From assembly GCA_016715115.1 (NCBI GenBank), contig JADKBM010000011.1, forward strand, positions 248,001-312,000: a stretch of 64,000 bases of DNA, given 5' to 3'. Of this stretch, positions 7,927 through 16,009 are shown in pieces. The notes under the pieces were generated by a model. That model searched no databases. It saw only the letters and a program-made list of their open reading frames with translations, and was not told the origin of the DNA. This DNA is from Acidobacteriota bacterium. GTDB lineage: Bacteria; Acidobacteriota; Blastocatellia; Pyrinomonadales; Pyrinomonadaceae. Each line of letters begins with the position of its first letter. Within the stretch, counting starts at the first letter, position 1. Position numbers and translations under genes: made by a program.

Positions 7927-10434
7927 TCAACGCAATCCCTGGCCGAACTGTTCGGTTCCGAAAGCACCGATTCCATTTAGCTTGAAGCTGAAGACGAATC
8001 GGTTTTCTTTTCTGACGCCGACGTTGAAGGTGTAGAATTGCGCGGCGATCGAGCAGCAGTCATAGGCGTAGCCGAGCGTGAAGAGCGAACTGATGAGCGG
8101 CGATCCTTTGACGGCGCGGCGGTTCTGGAAATCGAAGAACAGGGAAGATCCGCCGTAGAGTCCCTTGTCGCGGTTTCCCAAAAACAGCGACGGACTCCAC
8201 TGCGAACCGCGCAGTGTTCCGGCTTCTTTTCCGTCCGCATTCGCATATTGCGCGAGCGTCGGGGTCAGCGTCACGCCGCGGGTGTAGTAGAAGGTCTGGA
8301 ACAGTTTGACGAGCTTGGTGTCGTAGCCGATCGTCGTCGATACCGCCCGCAGACCGTCTCCCTGAACGCCGACGTCCATCCGCGTGCTCCAGAAGATCGT
8401 TTTCTGCGGGCGATAGGTCGCGTCGATGTTGATCGGCGAAAACCGCCGCGGGACGCCTCCGAAAGTGTAAAAGCTAAGGCTCGTGATCGGTTCGATCTGG
8501 TTTCGCTGTCCGGGGATCAGCGCCCCGCCGAATGTCTTGTCGAAAAAGTATTTGCCGCGGACCGTCAGGGTGAAGATCTCATACGGCTGAATGCTCATCG
8601 GATTCTTGCTTGCGCCCGGATCCTCGCTCAAACGGCGCCGCGCCTCTTCGGTCACGGCTTCCGTAAAGCGGCGTGTGTAGAATCGGTTGGTGACGCCGAA
8701 CTCGATCTCGTTCGTGTCGGTCGCGGTGTCGGCGTAGTCAAACCGAATGATCCGGTTGAAGTTGTTGACGCCTTTGACAAACCGATACGTCGCGAACGGT
8801 TCGATGACGTGCCGGAAAAGAAACTCGTTCTTTTTTCCGTAGAAATTTCGCGCGAGCGCGACCGGACGAATGTCGACTTCGAATTCTCCGTATTTGCGTA
8901 TGACATCGCGGCCGACCAGCTGCCGCATATCGTTGAACGAGTTGGAGTAGTAGGTGACGCGCGTTCCGGCGCGAATCGTGAAGGTCGCGTATTTCGTGTT
9001 GAGCGGCATTTCGATCATCGGATGGATGTCGAACCGTTGACCGATCGCCGGCGACACCAGCGGGTCGCGTCCGACCATACTCCGATAGAGTTGGATGTTG
9101 TCGGCTTCCTCGCGCCGCGAAACGCCTTCAAGACTGGCCTTGAACGAAAAGTAGACATTCTTCAAAAACGAGAGTCGGCTCGGCCGCTTGTCGAAATTGA
9201 TGCTCGGCAAATTGCGCGTCTTGATGCGGACGTTCGGTATCGAGATGACCTGTGAACGCGCGAGCAGGTTCAGCGTGTAATTGTTCCAGCTTTTGTTGAT
9301 GAATCCCTGCGAAACCTCGATCGGCGAGATGATCTGTTGGACGCCGTCGGAGAAGACCTGCCGAAAGGCGAGATTCGATGTCAGGCGGACGTCGGCGGCG
9401 GCGGTGAAACCGTTGGGAAAATACTGAACGCCTTCGGCGTAAACGATCGACCCGCCCTGATCGGGATTCTCGGCGCTCGCCTTCGCGCCGAAGATGCGGT
9501 CCTTAACCGCGTAAAACCCGAAGTTGAAATACGAACGCGAGTTTGCCCGCGACCGAAAGTCGAGCCCGTAACCGATCCCGCGCGAGCTGTAAACGTCGCC
9601 GCGAAAGGTGACGTCGGCCGATTTTCCGAGCGTTTTGAAATATGCCGTCGAAAGGCGGACGCCCTTGTTTGGCGAGAAACCGATGGTCGGCGTCAGAAAT
9701 CCCGATTTCCGGTCGGATTTGCGGATCGGTATCGAAACGTACGGCATCGGTAGAATCGTCACGTCCTTGACCTTGAACTTTGCATTTTTGAGCTTGACGA
9801 CCTCGTTTGTCTTGATTCGCGCTTCCTCGGCCGTAAAACTCCATTTCGGGACCGCTTCCTCGCACGCCGTGAACACACCGTTCTTGACGATCACCTCATT
9901 GAGTCCGACGCGTTCGACCATATCGGCCGTAAAATAGATCGTCGTGCCGTCGTTGGTCTGGTTGGTAAAGCCGGTCGAATCGACGAACTTTCCGAGTTTC
10001 GTCTTGTAGTTCCAGTCGGCCCTCGCGCCCGTGATGCGCTGGTCGTCGCCCTGATCGAAAACGACGCTGCCTTCGGCGACCAGACGGTTCTCGGCCTCGT
10101 AGATGACGATATTGTCGGCCTGCACGCGGTAGATCCCGTACCGGACATCGACGTTTCCGGAATGTGTGATGACGCGTTTTCCCTCTTCGCCGACGACCGA
10201 CTGCCTGTCCGAATAGACGACCACCTCGTCGTCGCCGCCTTCGGGTTTTGAGTCCGATTTCTGCGACCGGCTCGAAACCTTGACTTCGGGCTGCTGCCCG
10301 ACGGGATTGACATTCGGCGTGTCGGTCACCGGATTCGCAACCTGCCTTTCGACCGGATTCGTCTGCTGCGCAAACGTCGCCGCGCACAGGATCGCGACCA
10401 AAAAACAACTTGTAAAAGGGTTATGAAGACGCAT
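7927..10434 (-). CDS. lptD: LPS-assembly outer-membrane protein LptD
   Basis: 835 residues. A signal peptide (about 1-22, ending LCAATFAQQ) is followed by a disordered stretch and then an OstA/LptA-like beta-jellyroll (about 75-170; ITHSGNVDVRYGIYRVQADN, RLVAEGSVVFDQGDDQRI). The C-terminal two thirds is rich in alternating aromatic strands that should form the outer-membrane barrel. LptD with LptE inserts lipopolysaccharide into the outer leaflet. The presence of this gene is direct evidence for an outer membrane. The length is in the normal range. It is divergently transcribed from the response regulator gene across 126 bp; no lptE-like gene is nearby. Confidence 0.9.
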   Translation of the reverse strand: MRLHNPFTSCFLVAILCAATFAQQTNPVERQVANPVTDTPNVNPVGQQPEVKVSSRSQKSDSKPEGGDDEVVVYSDRQSVVGEEGKRVITHSGNVDVRYGIYRVQADNIVIYEAENRLVAEGSVVFDQGDDQRITGARADWNYKTKLGKFVDSTGFTNQTNDGTTIYFTADMVERVGLNEVIVKNGVFTACEEAVPKWSFTAEEARIKTNEVVKLKNAKFKVKDVTILPMPYVSIPIRKSDRKSGFLTPTIGFSPNKGVRLSTAYFKTLGKSADVTFRGDVYSSRGIGYGLDFRSRANSRSYFNFGFYAVKDRIFGAKASAENPDQGGSIVYAEGVQYFPNGFTAAADVRLTSNLAFRQVFSDGVQQIISPIEVSQGFINKSWNNYTLNLLARSQVISIPNVRIKTRNLPSINFDKRPSRLSFLKNVYFSFKASLEGVSRREEADNIQLYRSMVGRDPLVSPAIGQRFDIHPMIEMPLNTKYATFTIRAGTRVTYYSNSFNDMRQLVGRDVIRKYGEFEVDIRPVALARNFYGKKNEFLFRHVIEPFATYRFVKGVNNFNRIIRFDYADTATDTNEIEFGVTNRFYTRRFTEAVTEEARRRLSEDPGASKNPMSIQPYEIFTLTVRGKYFFDKTFGGALIPGQRNQIEPITSLSFYTFGGVPRRFSPINIDATYRPQKTIFWSTRMDVGVQGDGLRAVSTTIGYDTKLVKLFQTFYYTRGVTLTPTLAQYANADGKEAGTLRGSQWSPSLFLGNRDKGLYGGSSLFFDFQNRRAVKGSPLISSLFTLGYAYDCCSIAAQFYTFNVGVRKENRFVFSFKLNGIGAFGTEQFGQGLR

Positions 10435-10560
10435 TTGGAACTTCAGAAAATAAGCTTGATGCTAACACGAAGGTTGAGGGTTGTTCAAAGACTTGAAACG
10501 CGCGAACCGGACGGTACGCGACAAACGCGCGGACGGTAAAGTAGAATAGCGGGAAACGTT

Positions 10561-11916
10561 ATGAGCAAGCCCAATATTCTGGTGGTCGAAGACGAGGAAC
10601 TGATGCGGTCGATACTGCGCCAACTGCTTGAGGGCGAAGGCTACACCGTCTTCACGGCGGCGAGCGCCGAAAGCGGGCTCGAGATCTTCGGTGCGACCGA
10701 GATCGACGTTACGCTGACCGACATCAAGATGCCAGGAATGGACGGACTCGAACTTCTTTCGCGCATCAAGGCGGTCGACGAGGACGCGTTCGTGATCGTG
10801 ATGACGGCTTATTCGTCGGTCGATTCGGCGATCGCCGCGCTCCGGCGCGGAGTTTATGATTACGTCACCAAACCGTTCGTCAACGAAGATCTCCTCAAAA
10901 CCGTGCGCAACGCCCTGCGGACGAAGGCTTTGGCGCGTGAGAACCGCGCGCTCCGGCGGGAGTTGGACGCGAAGTACGGCTTTTCCGAGATCATCGGAAC
11001 CAGCGACGCCCTGCAAAAGGTCTTCGGTCTCGTCGAAAAGGTCGCGAACACGACCGCCGGAATTCTGATCCAGGGCGAGTCCGGAACGGGAAAAGAGCTG
11101 ATCGCGCGGGCGCTCCATTTTCACAGCGGCCGCGCCGCCAAGGCGTTTCTCGCCGTCAACTGCGGCGCGCTGCCTGAGAGTTTGCTCGAAAGCGAACTGT
11201 TCGGCCATACGAAGGGCGCGTTCACCGGCGCCGTCGGCGAAAAGAAAGGGCTGTTCCGCGCGGCCGACGGCGGAACGCTTTTTCTCGACGAGATCGGCGA
11301 AATGCCGGTCGGGCTCCAGGTTAAACTTTTGCGCGCGATCCAGGAGCAGGAAGTGCTGCCGGTCGGCGCGACCGCCGCGGTCAAGTTCGACGCCCGGATC
11401 ATCGCCGCGACGAACAAGAACCTTGAAAAGGAAGTCGCGGAAAACCGCTTTCGCGAAGATCTTTTCTACCGGCTAAACGTGATCGAGATCAACCTGCCGC
11501 CGCTCCGCGAGCGCCGCGAGGATATTCCTTTGCTGGCGAAGCATTTTGCCGCCAAGACCGCGCGGAATCAAAACGCCGCCGACAAGCCGATCGATCAGGA
11601 AGCGCTGCGGGCGCTGGTCGGATATTCCTGGCCCGGCAACATCCGCGAATTGGAGAACGCCGTCGAGCGGGCGTTCATCCTGTCGGGCGACGAGATCGAT
11701 GCCGGCAGTCTGCCGCCGAAAGTCATCGCGGATTCGCAGCACGCGTTCGATATGCGCGATCCCGAAGGGATCCGTCCGACGCTCGACGAAATGGAGCGTC
11801 GTTATATTGTTGAAGTGTTGAAGTCCGTCGATGATGACAAGAATCAGGCGGCGAGCATTCTCGGGATCGATCTCTCGACGCTGTACCGCAAGATGAAGAA
11901 GTATGAAGAACTCTAG
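10561..11916 (+). CDS. Sigma-54-dependent response regulator (NtrC/AtoC family)
   Basis: 451 residues in three domains. The receiver domain (1-120) has acidic residues Glu10-Asp11, phospho-acceptor Asp54 and Lys104. The AAA+ sigma-54 activation domain (about 142-370) has Walker A GESGTGKE (172-179) and the sigma-54-contacting GAFTGA loop (219-224). A Fis-type helix-turn-helix ends the protein (NQAASILGIDLSTLYRKMKK). It should activate sigma-54 promoters when phosphorylated. No histidine kinase gene is adjacent, so it is an orphan here. A GGGAAA motif precedes the ATG. Its last 4 bases overlap the convergent lipoprotein gene. Confidence 0.95.
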   Translation: MSKPNILVVEDEELMRSILRQLLEGEGYTVFTAASAESGLEIFGATEIDVTLTDIKMPGMDGLELLSRIKAVDEDAFVIVMTAYSSVDSAIAALRRGVYDYVTKPFVNEDLLKTVRNALRTKALARENRALRRELDAKYGFSEIIGTSDALQKVFGLVEKVANTTAGILIQGESGTGKELIARALHFHSGRAAKAFLAVNCGALPESLLESELFGHTKGAFTGAVGEKKGLFRAADGGTLFLDEIGEMPVGLQVKLLRAIQEQEVLPVGATAAVKFDARIIAATNKNLEKEVAENRFREDLFYRLNVIEINLPPLRERREDIPLLAKHFAAKTARNQNAADKPIDQEALRALVGYSWPGNIRELENAVERAFILSGDEIDAGSLPPKVIADSQHAFDMRDPEGIRPTLDEMERRYIVEVLKSVDDDKNQAASILGIDLSTLYRKMKKYEEL

Positions 11917-12425
11917 CGGGCGTTCAGTTCGACGATGAAAAAGTTCGTTCCCTCGATGCGCGACACTTTCCCGTCATTGTATGGAGCCTGGGTAAACTCG
12001 GTCGCGGGATATGTCGTTCCTTTGATGGTCTCGTTTCCGCTTTCCTGACTCATCGCGACAAGTTCCGGAGAGAACCAGCTTTCGGTTTCGATCTCGAATG
12101 GCTGACCGGCGTTTCCTTTGGCGGATGTTTCAACGATCTTGTTCGCTTCTTCGGCCGAGAATTTCAGGACGACGGTCAGTTTTCGGGGCTTTTCGGGGCC
12201 GGCGGCCGGTTCCTCCCGGTAAAGCGCCTCTTCCGGATGAAACGGGAGTCGGATTATCGCTTCGAGATCCTCGATGTTGTCTTTCGCGTTCGACGAGTCG
12301 CTGTTTGAATTGGTGTTTGCGGAGCGGTTGTTCGAATTCCCGGTCTTCTGTCCGGACACGCAGCCCGAAACGAAGCTCAGGAAAAGAAAAACCAGAACAA
12401 CCGGCAAACGAGGGACAGAATTCAT
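11913..12425 (-). CDS. Putative lipoprotein of unknown function
   Basis: 170 residues. A hydrophobic N terminus ends in the lipobox-like VSGC (Cys22), followed by a long Asn/Ser-rich linker and a compact C-terminal domain with LTVVLKFSAEEANKIVETSA and WFSPELVAM. I do not recognise the domain. The Asn/Ser linker after the lipidated Cys is common in acidobacterial lipoproteins, and the two other lipoproteins in this window have the same kind of linker. The 3' end overlaps the response regulator gene by 4 bp in convergent orientation. Confidence 0.72.
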   Translation of the reverse strand: MNSVPRLPVVLVFLFLSFVSGCVSGQKTGNSNNRSANTNSNSDSSNAKDNIEDLEAIIRLPFHPEEALYREEPAAGPEKPRKLTVVLKFSAEEANKIVETSAKGNAGQPFEIETESWFSPELVAMSQESGNETIKGTTYPATEFTQAPYNDGKVSRIEGTNFFIVELNAR

Positions 12426-12486
12426 TCGACAATCTTACGCAAGTTGGCGCCGAGAACGCAAACACACGCCGCCGCGGTTTTAACTA

Positions 12487-12532
12487 GGGGGGGGGGGGAA
12501 AAGGGGGGGGGGGGGGGGGGGGGGGCGGGGGG
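12487..12532 (+). repeat. Poly-G tract: G12-A4-G23-C-G6
   Basis: The plus strand reads 12 G, 4 A, 23 G, one C and 6 G, followed by T-GGG-TT-GG. Homopolymers this long are rare in bacterial chromosomes. The sequence could form stacked G-quadruplexes and be a slippage-prone switch upstream of the mutase gene. It could equally be a sequencing or assembly artefact, since two-colour Illumina chemistry produces false G runs. Confidence 0.9.
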
Positions 12533-12751
12533 TGGGTTGGCATTGCGTGATTTGGCCGGGGCCGGTTCCGCTCCGCTTCGTGGTGCTATCGGCGTGCGTG
12601 TGCCCGCCACTGTCGACTTTTATCCGCGCGCACTCGCGCCGATAAAACGATTTCCTTTGAGGCTGAATAAAGTGATCGCGCTTTCTTCGCGAATTCGACG
12701 GGCGATTATTGTTCAATGCGTAATATGCGTTCAGTCACTTTCACCATCGTT

Positions 12752-12780
12752 TTGTGAATCGGTCGCCGATGAAATAAGAT
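12752..12780 (+). promoter_or_regulatory. Possible sigma-70 promoter for the acyl-CoA mutase gene
   Basis: TTGTGA at 12752-12757 and TAAGAT at 12775-12780 are 17 bases apart, close to the TTGACA/TATAAT consensus. They lie 50 bases upstream of the preferred ATG at 12832. The match is by eye only. Confidence 0.35.
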
Positions 12781-12831
12781 AATTTTTGTTTATTCATCAG
12801 CAATCAAGGATATGTGCGGCGCTTGAAAGTT

Positions 12832-14499
12832 ATGTCAGAGGTTAAAGAAGCATTGTCGGAAAAGGACGCGGAAGTCGAACGTTGGGAACAGGAGACGCTG
12901 CAGCGTGTTTTGGACAAGACTCCGGAAAGAAAAGCGAGTTTCGAGGGCGTATCGCTCGAACCGGTCGATCGCCTCTACACGAGCGCGGACGCCGCGGGCG
13001 ACATCGGTTTTCCGGGCGAATATCCTTACAAACGCGGAATCCACCCGACCGGTTATCGCGGCAAACTCTGGACGATGCGCCAATTTGCGGGCTTTTCATC
13101 GCCGGAGGAAACGAACCGGCGTTTCAAGTATCTGCTGGCGCAGGGCCAAACCGGATTGTCGGTCGCGTACGATCTTCCGGCCTTGATGGGGCTTGATTGC
13201 GATTCGCCGCTCTCCGAGGGCGAAGTCGGAAAATGCGGCGTCGCGGTGACGTCGTTTGCGGACTTCGAAGTCCTGTTTGACGGGATCAATCTCGAGGATG
13301 TGACCGTTTCGCAGACGATCAACGCGCCGGCCTGGATATTTCTCGCCTTCTACGCGGCGCTCGCCGAAAAGCAGGGCGCGGACTTCAAAAAGATATCCGG
13401 CACGCTCCAAAATGACATTCTGAAGGAGTACATCGCGCAAAAGGAATGGGTCTACCCGATCCGTCCGGCGATGAAACTCGTCATCGACACGTTCGAGTTT
13501 TCGACGAAGCATCTGCCGAAATACAATCCGATCTCGGTCAGCGGCTATCATATCCGCGAGGCGGGAGCGACGGCACTCCAGGAACTTGCGTTCACTTTGC
13601 GCGACGGCGTCGAGTATGTTCAGTACGGCCTCGACCGCGGACTCGATCTCGACGAATTCGTGCCGCGCCTTTCGTTTTTCTTCAACGCGCATAACGACTT
13701 TTTCGAAGAGATCGCGAAATACCGCGCGGCCCGCGTGATCTGGGCCCAAACGATGAAGGAACGGTTCGGAGCCAAGAATCCGCGGACGATGCAGATGAGG
13801 TTTCACACGCAGACGGCCGGCGTTTCGCTGACCGTACAGCAGCCGCTCAACAACATCGCGCGCGTCGCGATCCAGGCGCTTGCGGGTGTTTTGGGCGGAA
13901 CCCAATCGCTTCATACGGATTCCTACGACGAGGCGCTCGCGCTTCCGACCGATCAGGCGGCGCTGATCGCGCTCCGGACGCAGCAGATCATCGCCGAGGA
14001 AACGGGCGTCGCGAACACGGTCGACCCGCTCGGCGGTTCGTATTATGTCGAGTCGCTGACGCAAAAGATGATCGACGGCTGTTTCGATTATTTTGAAAAG
14101 ATCGACGGTTTCGGCGGAATGGTCGAAGCGGTCGAGATCGGATTTCCGCAGCGCGAGATCCAGGAATCGGCGTATCAGTATCAGAAGTCGCTCGAACGCC
14201 GCGAACAGATCATCGTCGGCGTCAACAAATACGCGATGGCGAGCGAGATCCACAAGACCGACATTCTTCAGATCGACGAAAACGTCCGCGACCATCAGAT
14301 GGCGCGGCTTGAGGCGACCAGGCAAAAGCGGGATGCGGGCGAAGTCGCCAACTGCCTTGAAAAGCTCAAAAAAGCGTCGCTCGCCGACGAGAACCTGATG
14401 CCGGCGACGATCGAAGCGGTCAAGGCTTATTGCACCGTCGAGGAGATCTGCACCGCGTTGCGAGACGTTTACGGGATCTACGAGGAACCGGCATTTTGA
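12832..14499 (+). CDS. B12-dependent acyl-CoA mutase large subunit, isobutyryl-CoA-mutase-like
   Basis: 555 residues from ATG 12832; a GTG at 12814 with AAGGA just before it would add six residues. The sequence is that of the TIM-barrel catalytic part of the methylmalonyl-CoA mutase family (TMRQFAGF at 81-88, QTGLSVAYDLP, GTLQNDILKEY at 190-200, NPISVSGYHIREAGA, VDPLGGSYYVE). The B12-binding domain is absent and is encoded separately at 26375-26779. Methylmalonyl-CoA mutases have Tyr89 and Arg207 to hold the substrate carboxylate; here the aligned residues are Phe85 and Gln203, with the same 118-residue spacing. Phe plus Gln is the isobutyryl-CoA mutase pattern (Phe80/Gln198). An n-butyryl/isobutyryl-CoA mutase is therefore as likely as, or likelier than, methylmalonyl-CoA mutase. 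The stop codon lies within the first word of the following repeat array. Confidence 0.9.
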   Translation: MSEVKEALSEKDAEVERWEQETLQRVLDKTPERKASFEGVSLEPVDRLYTSADAAGDIGFPGEYPYKRGIHPTGYRGKLWTMRQFAGFSSPEETNRRFKYLLAQGQTGLSVAYDLPALMGLDCDSPLSEGEVGKCGVAVTSFADFEVLFDGINLEDVTVSQTINAPAWIFLAFYAALAEKQGADFKKISGTLQNDILKEYIAQKEWVYPIRPAMKLVIDTFEFSTKHLPKYNPISVSGYHIREAGATALQELAFTLRDGVEYVQYGLDRGLDLDEFVPRLSFFFNAHNDFFEEIAKYRAARVIWAQTMKERFGAKNPRTMQMRFHTQTAGVSLTVQQPLNNIARVAIQALAGVLGGTQSLHTDSYDEALALPTDQAALIALRTQQIIAEETGVANTVDPLGGSYYVESLTQKMIDGCFDYFEKIDGFGGMVEAVEIGFPQREIQESAYQYQKSLERREQIIVGVNKYAMASEIHKTDILQIDENVRDHQMARLEATRQKRDAGEVANCLEKLKKASLADENLMPATIEAVKAYCTVEEICTALRDVYGIYEEPAF

Positions 14500-14795
14500 T
14501 TTTGGATTTTAGATTTTGGATTTTGGATTTGGGAGCGTTGAAAAACCGATATGAAGGAAGCAAATCGCGTTTTCTGCTGAACACAGATCGGCGGGATGGA
14601 GCGGATTTGTTTCAATCGAAAGAGATAGTGAGTGATCTCACGAAACGCTGAATTCGAAGTAGCCTCGTGCATCCAGTCTTCTGTGTCCATCTGTGTCAGA
14701 AACGGCGCCGGGACCGCGGCTAAGTAGGTTTTCAAAGTTCCCAAATCCCGAATTCCAGCTTCCAAATCCCAAATATCCCAGATTTTGGATTGGTT
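14498..14795. repeat. Heptamer array with distant inverted arms (GATTTTG words); otherwise no gene
   Basis: The left arm (14498-14532) reads GATTTTG-GATTTTA-GATTTTG-GATTTTG-GATTTGG. The right arm (about 14738-14790) holds complementary words such as CCAAATC, TTCCAAA and ATCCCAA in 7-base phase, then one forward GATTTTGGATTGG. About 200 bases of degenerate sequence lie between. The whole gap between the mutase and the next gene holds nothing else recognisable. The same word family recurs at 62111-62214. Confidence 0.7.
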
Positions 14796-14812
14796 GGGCA
14801 TTGTTTCGGTAA

Positions 14813-15337
14813 ATGAAACTTGATGAGGTGAAACTGGCGATCGCGACGGGCAAGTTGCGTCTCGGTTGGTGGGACGGCACGCGGCACTATCTCAAAGTCT
14901 GGTTCAGCGCGCTCCTGCTGAGTGTTTTAGGGTGGAAGTTGATCGACTCCGTTTTTCCGCCGATCGGCTCTTTGTTTTTCCCTCTCCCCGTTTTTGCGGC
15001 GGCCGGTCTTTCGTATTACCTCCGGCGCCAGTTAAGGTTCGCGACGATCGACACATCGCTTTCAAAGGCCGCGATCTTCAAGGTACTCGGTCGTGTCATC
15101 GACCACGAAGGTTGGCGGGTAAAGAAACGAACGAAGCGCCTGCTTATCTGCAGATCGCAGGATTCGTATGTCATCACTGTGATCGTAGACGGCGGCAAGG
15201 TCCGGATCGCCAGTTACACCGATCCGGAAGTTCTGATGTCGTGGGCATATTTTGTTCACAACGAAGTCAATGTCGACAAGGTCATCGGCCAGATCGAGCG
15301 GGCGGCTTACGATCCTAATCTGACGGCACTTGGATGA
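14813..15337 (+). CDS. Membrane protein of unknown function
   Basis: 174 residues with no family I recognise. Two hydrophobic segments (about 30-49 and 54-68) are followed by a basic stretch and a soluble alpha/beta domain (WRVKKRTKRLLICRSQDS, YVITVIVDGGKVRIASY). It probably sits in the inner membrane with the C-terminal domain in the cytoplasm. Its stop overlaps the start of the next gene (ATGA, 15334-15337), so the two are co-translated. Confidence 0.7.
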   Translation: MKLDEVKLAIATGKLRLGWWDGTRHYLKVWFSALLLSVLGWKLIDSVFPPIGSLFFPLPVFAAAGLSYYLRRQLRFATIDTSLSKAAIFKVLGRVIDHEGWRVKKRTKRLLICRSQDSYVITVIVDGGKVRIASYTDPEVLMSWAYFVHNEVNVDKVIGQIERAAYDPNLTALG

Positions 15338-15891
15338 AACCAACTTTCTTCAGCGATCAACTCCTGTTTCGCGCTTGGCTCGAAAAGAATCACGAAACCG
15401 CGTCTGAACTGCTTGTCGGCTATTACAAGGTCGGGTCCGGCAAACCGTCGATGACGTGGCCGGAATCGGTCGATCAGGCGCTCTGTTTCGGATGGATCGA
15501 CGGCATCCGCCGGACGATCGACCGCGAGAGTTACTGCATTCGATTCACGCCGCGAAAACCGAAAAGCAATTGGAGCGCAGTCAACATCGCAAAGATCGCG
15601 GAATTGGCCGACAAAGGCCTGATGAAACCAGCCGGAATCGCGGCGTTCGAACGCCGCACCGAGGACAAGTCCGCAATCTACGCTTACGAAAACAAACCGA
15701 CCGCCTTCGACGCCGATCTTGAAGCGCTCTTCCGGGCAAATCCGTCCGCCTGGGAATTCTTCGAGCGTCAGCCCAATGGTTACCGACGCACGCTGATGTA
15801 CTGGGTTATGTCGGCGAAACAGGCCAAGACCCGAAACGAACGTATGGCGAAACTGATCGAAGCTTCAGACAAGAGCGAACGGCTGCGTTGA
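15334..15891 (+). CDS. YdeI/OmpD-associated family protein
   Basis: 185 residues. Family hallmarks are LLVGYYKVGSGKPSMTWPES, QALCFGWIDGIRR, CIRFTPRKPKSNWSAVN and the C-terminal WVMSAKQAKTRNERMAKLIE. Homologues are described as YdeI/OmpD-associated (OmdA domain) and were linked to bacteriocin or antimicrobial-peptide tolerance in some bacteria; the molecular activity is unknown. Coupled to the upstream membrane protein by an ATGA overlap. Confidence 0.88.
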   Translation: MKPTFFSDQLLFRAWLEKNHETASELLVGYYKVGSGKPSMTWPESVDQALCFGWIDGIRRTIDRESYCIRFTPRKPKSNWSAVNIAKIAELADKGLMKPAGIAAFERRTEDKSAIYAYENKPTAFDADLEALFRANPSAWEFFERQPNGYRRTLMYWVMSAKQAKTRNERMAKLIEASDKSERLR

Positions 15892-16009
15892 TTCCAAGAT
15901 CGCCGGGCCATTGATGAAAAGTGTAGAAATCAAGTGCAACCGTTCTCGGTGAAGTTCTTTATTGGAGTTCCGCGGGAAATCTGCGATGATAGCGGGAAAA
16001 CATCAAGTC

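Larger units (their letters stand above)
12426..12831. other. Intergenic region with long G tracts; no gene seen
   Basis: The 406 bases between the lipoprotein start and the mutase start contain no convincing gene. The first part carries the G tracts (12487-12532). The rest is mixed-composition sequence ending in an AT-rich promoter-like stretch (12752-12780). The few open frames are low-complexity Gly/Pro translations of the G tract. Confidence 0.7.

Noticed and set aside
12480..12610. Gly/Pro-rich small proteins across the G tract
   Set aside because: They are translations of a homopolymer and have no other support.
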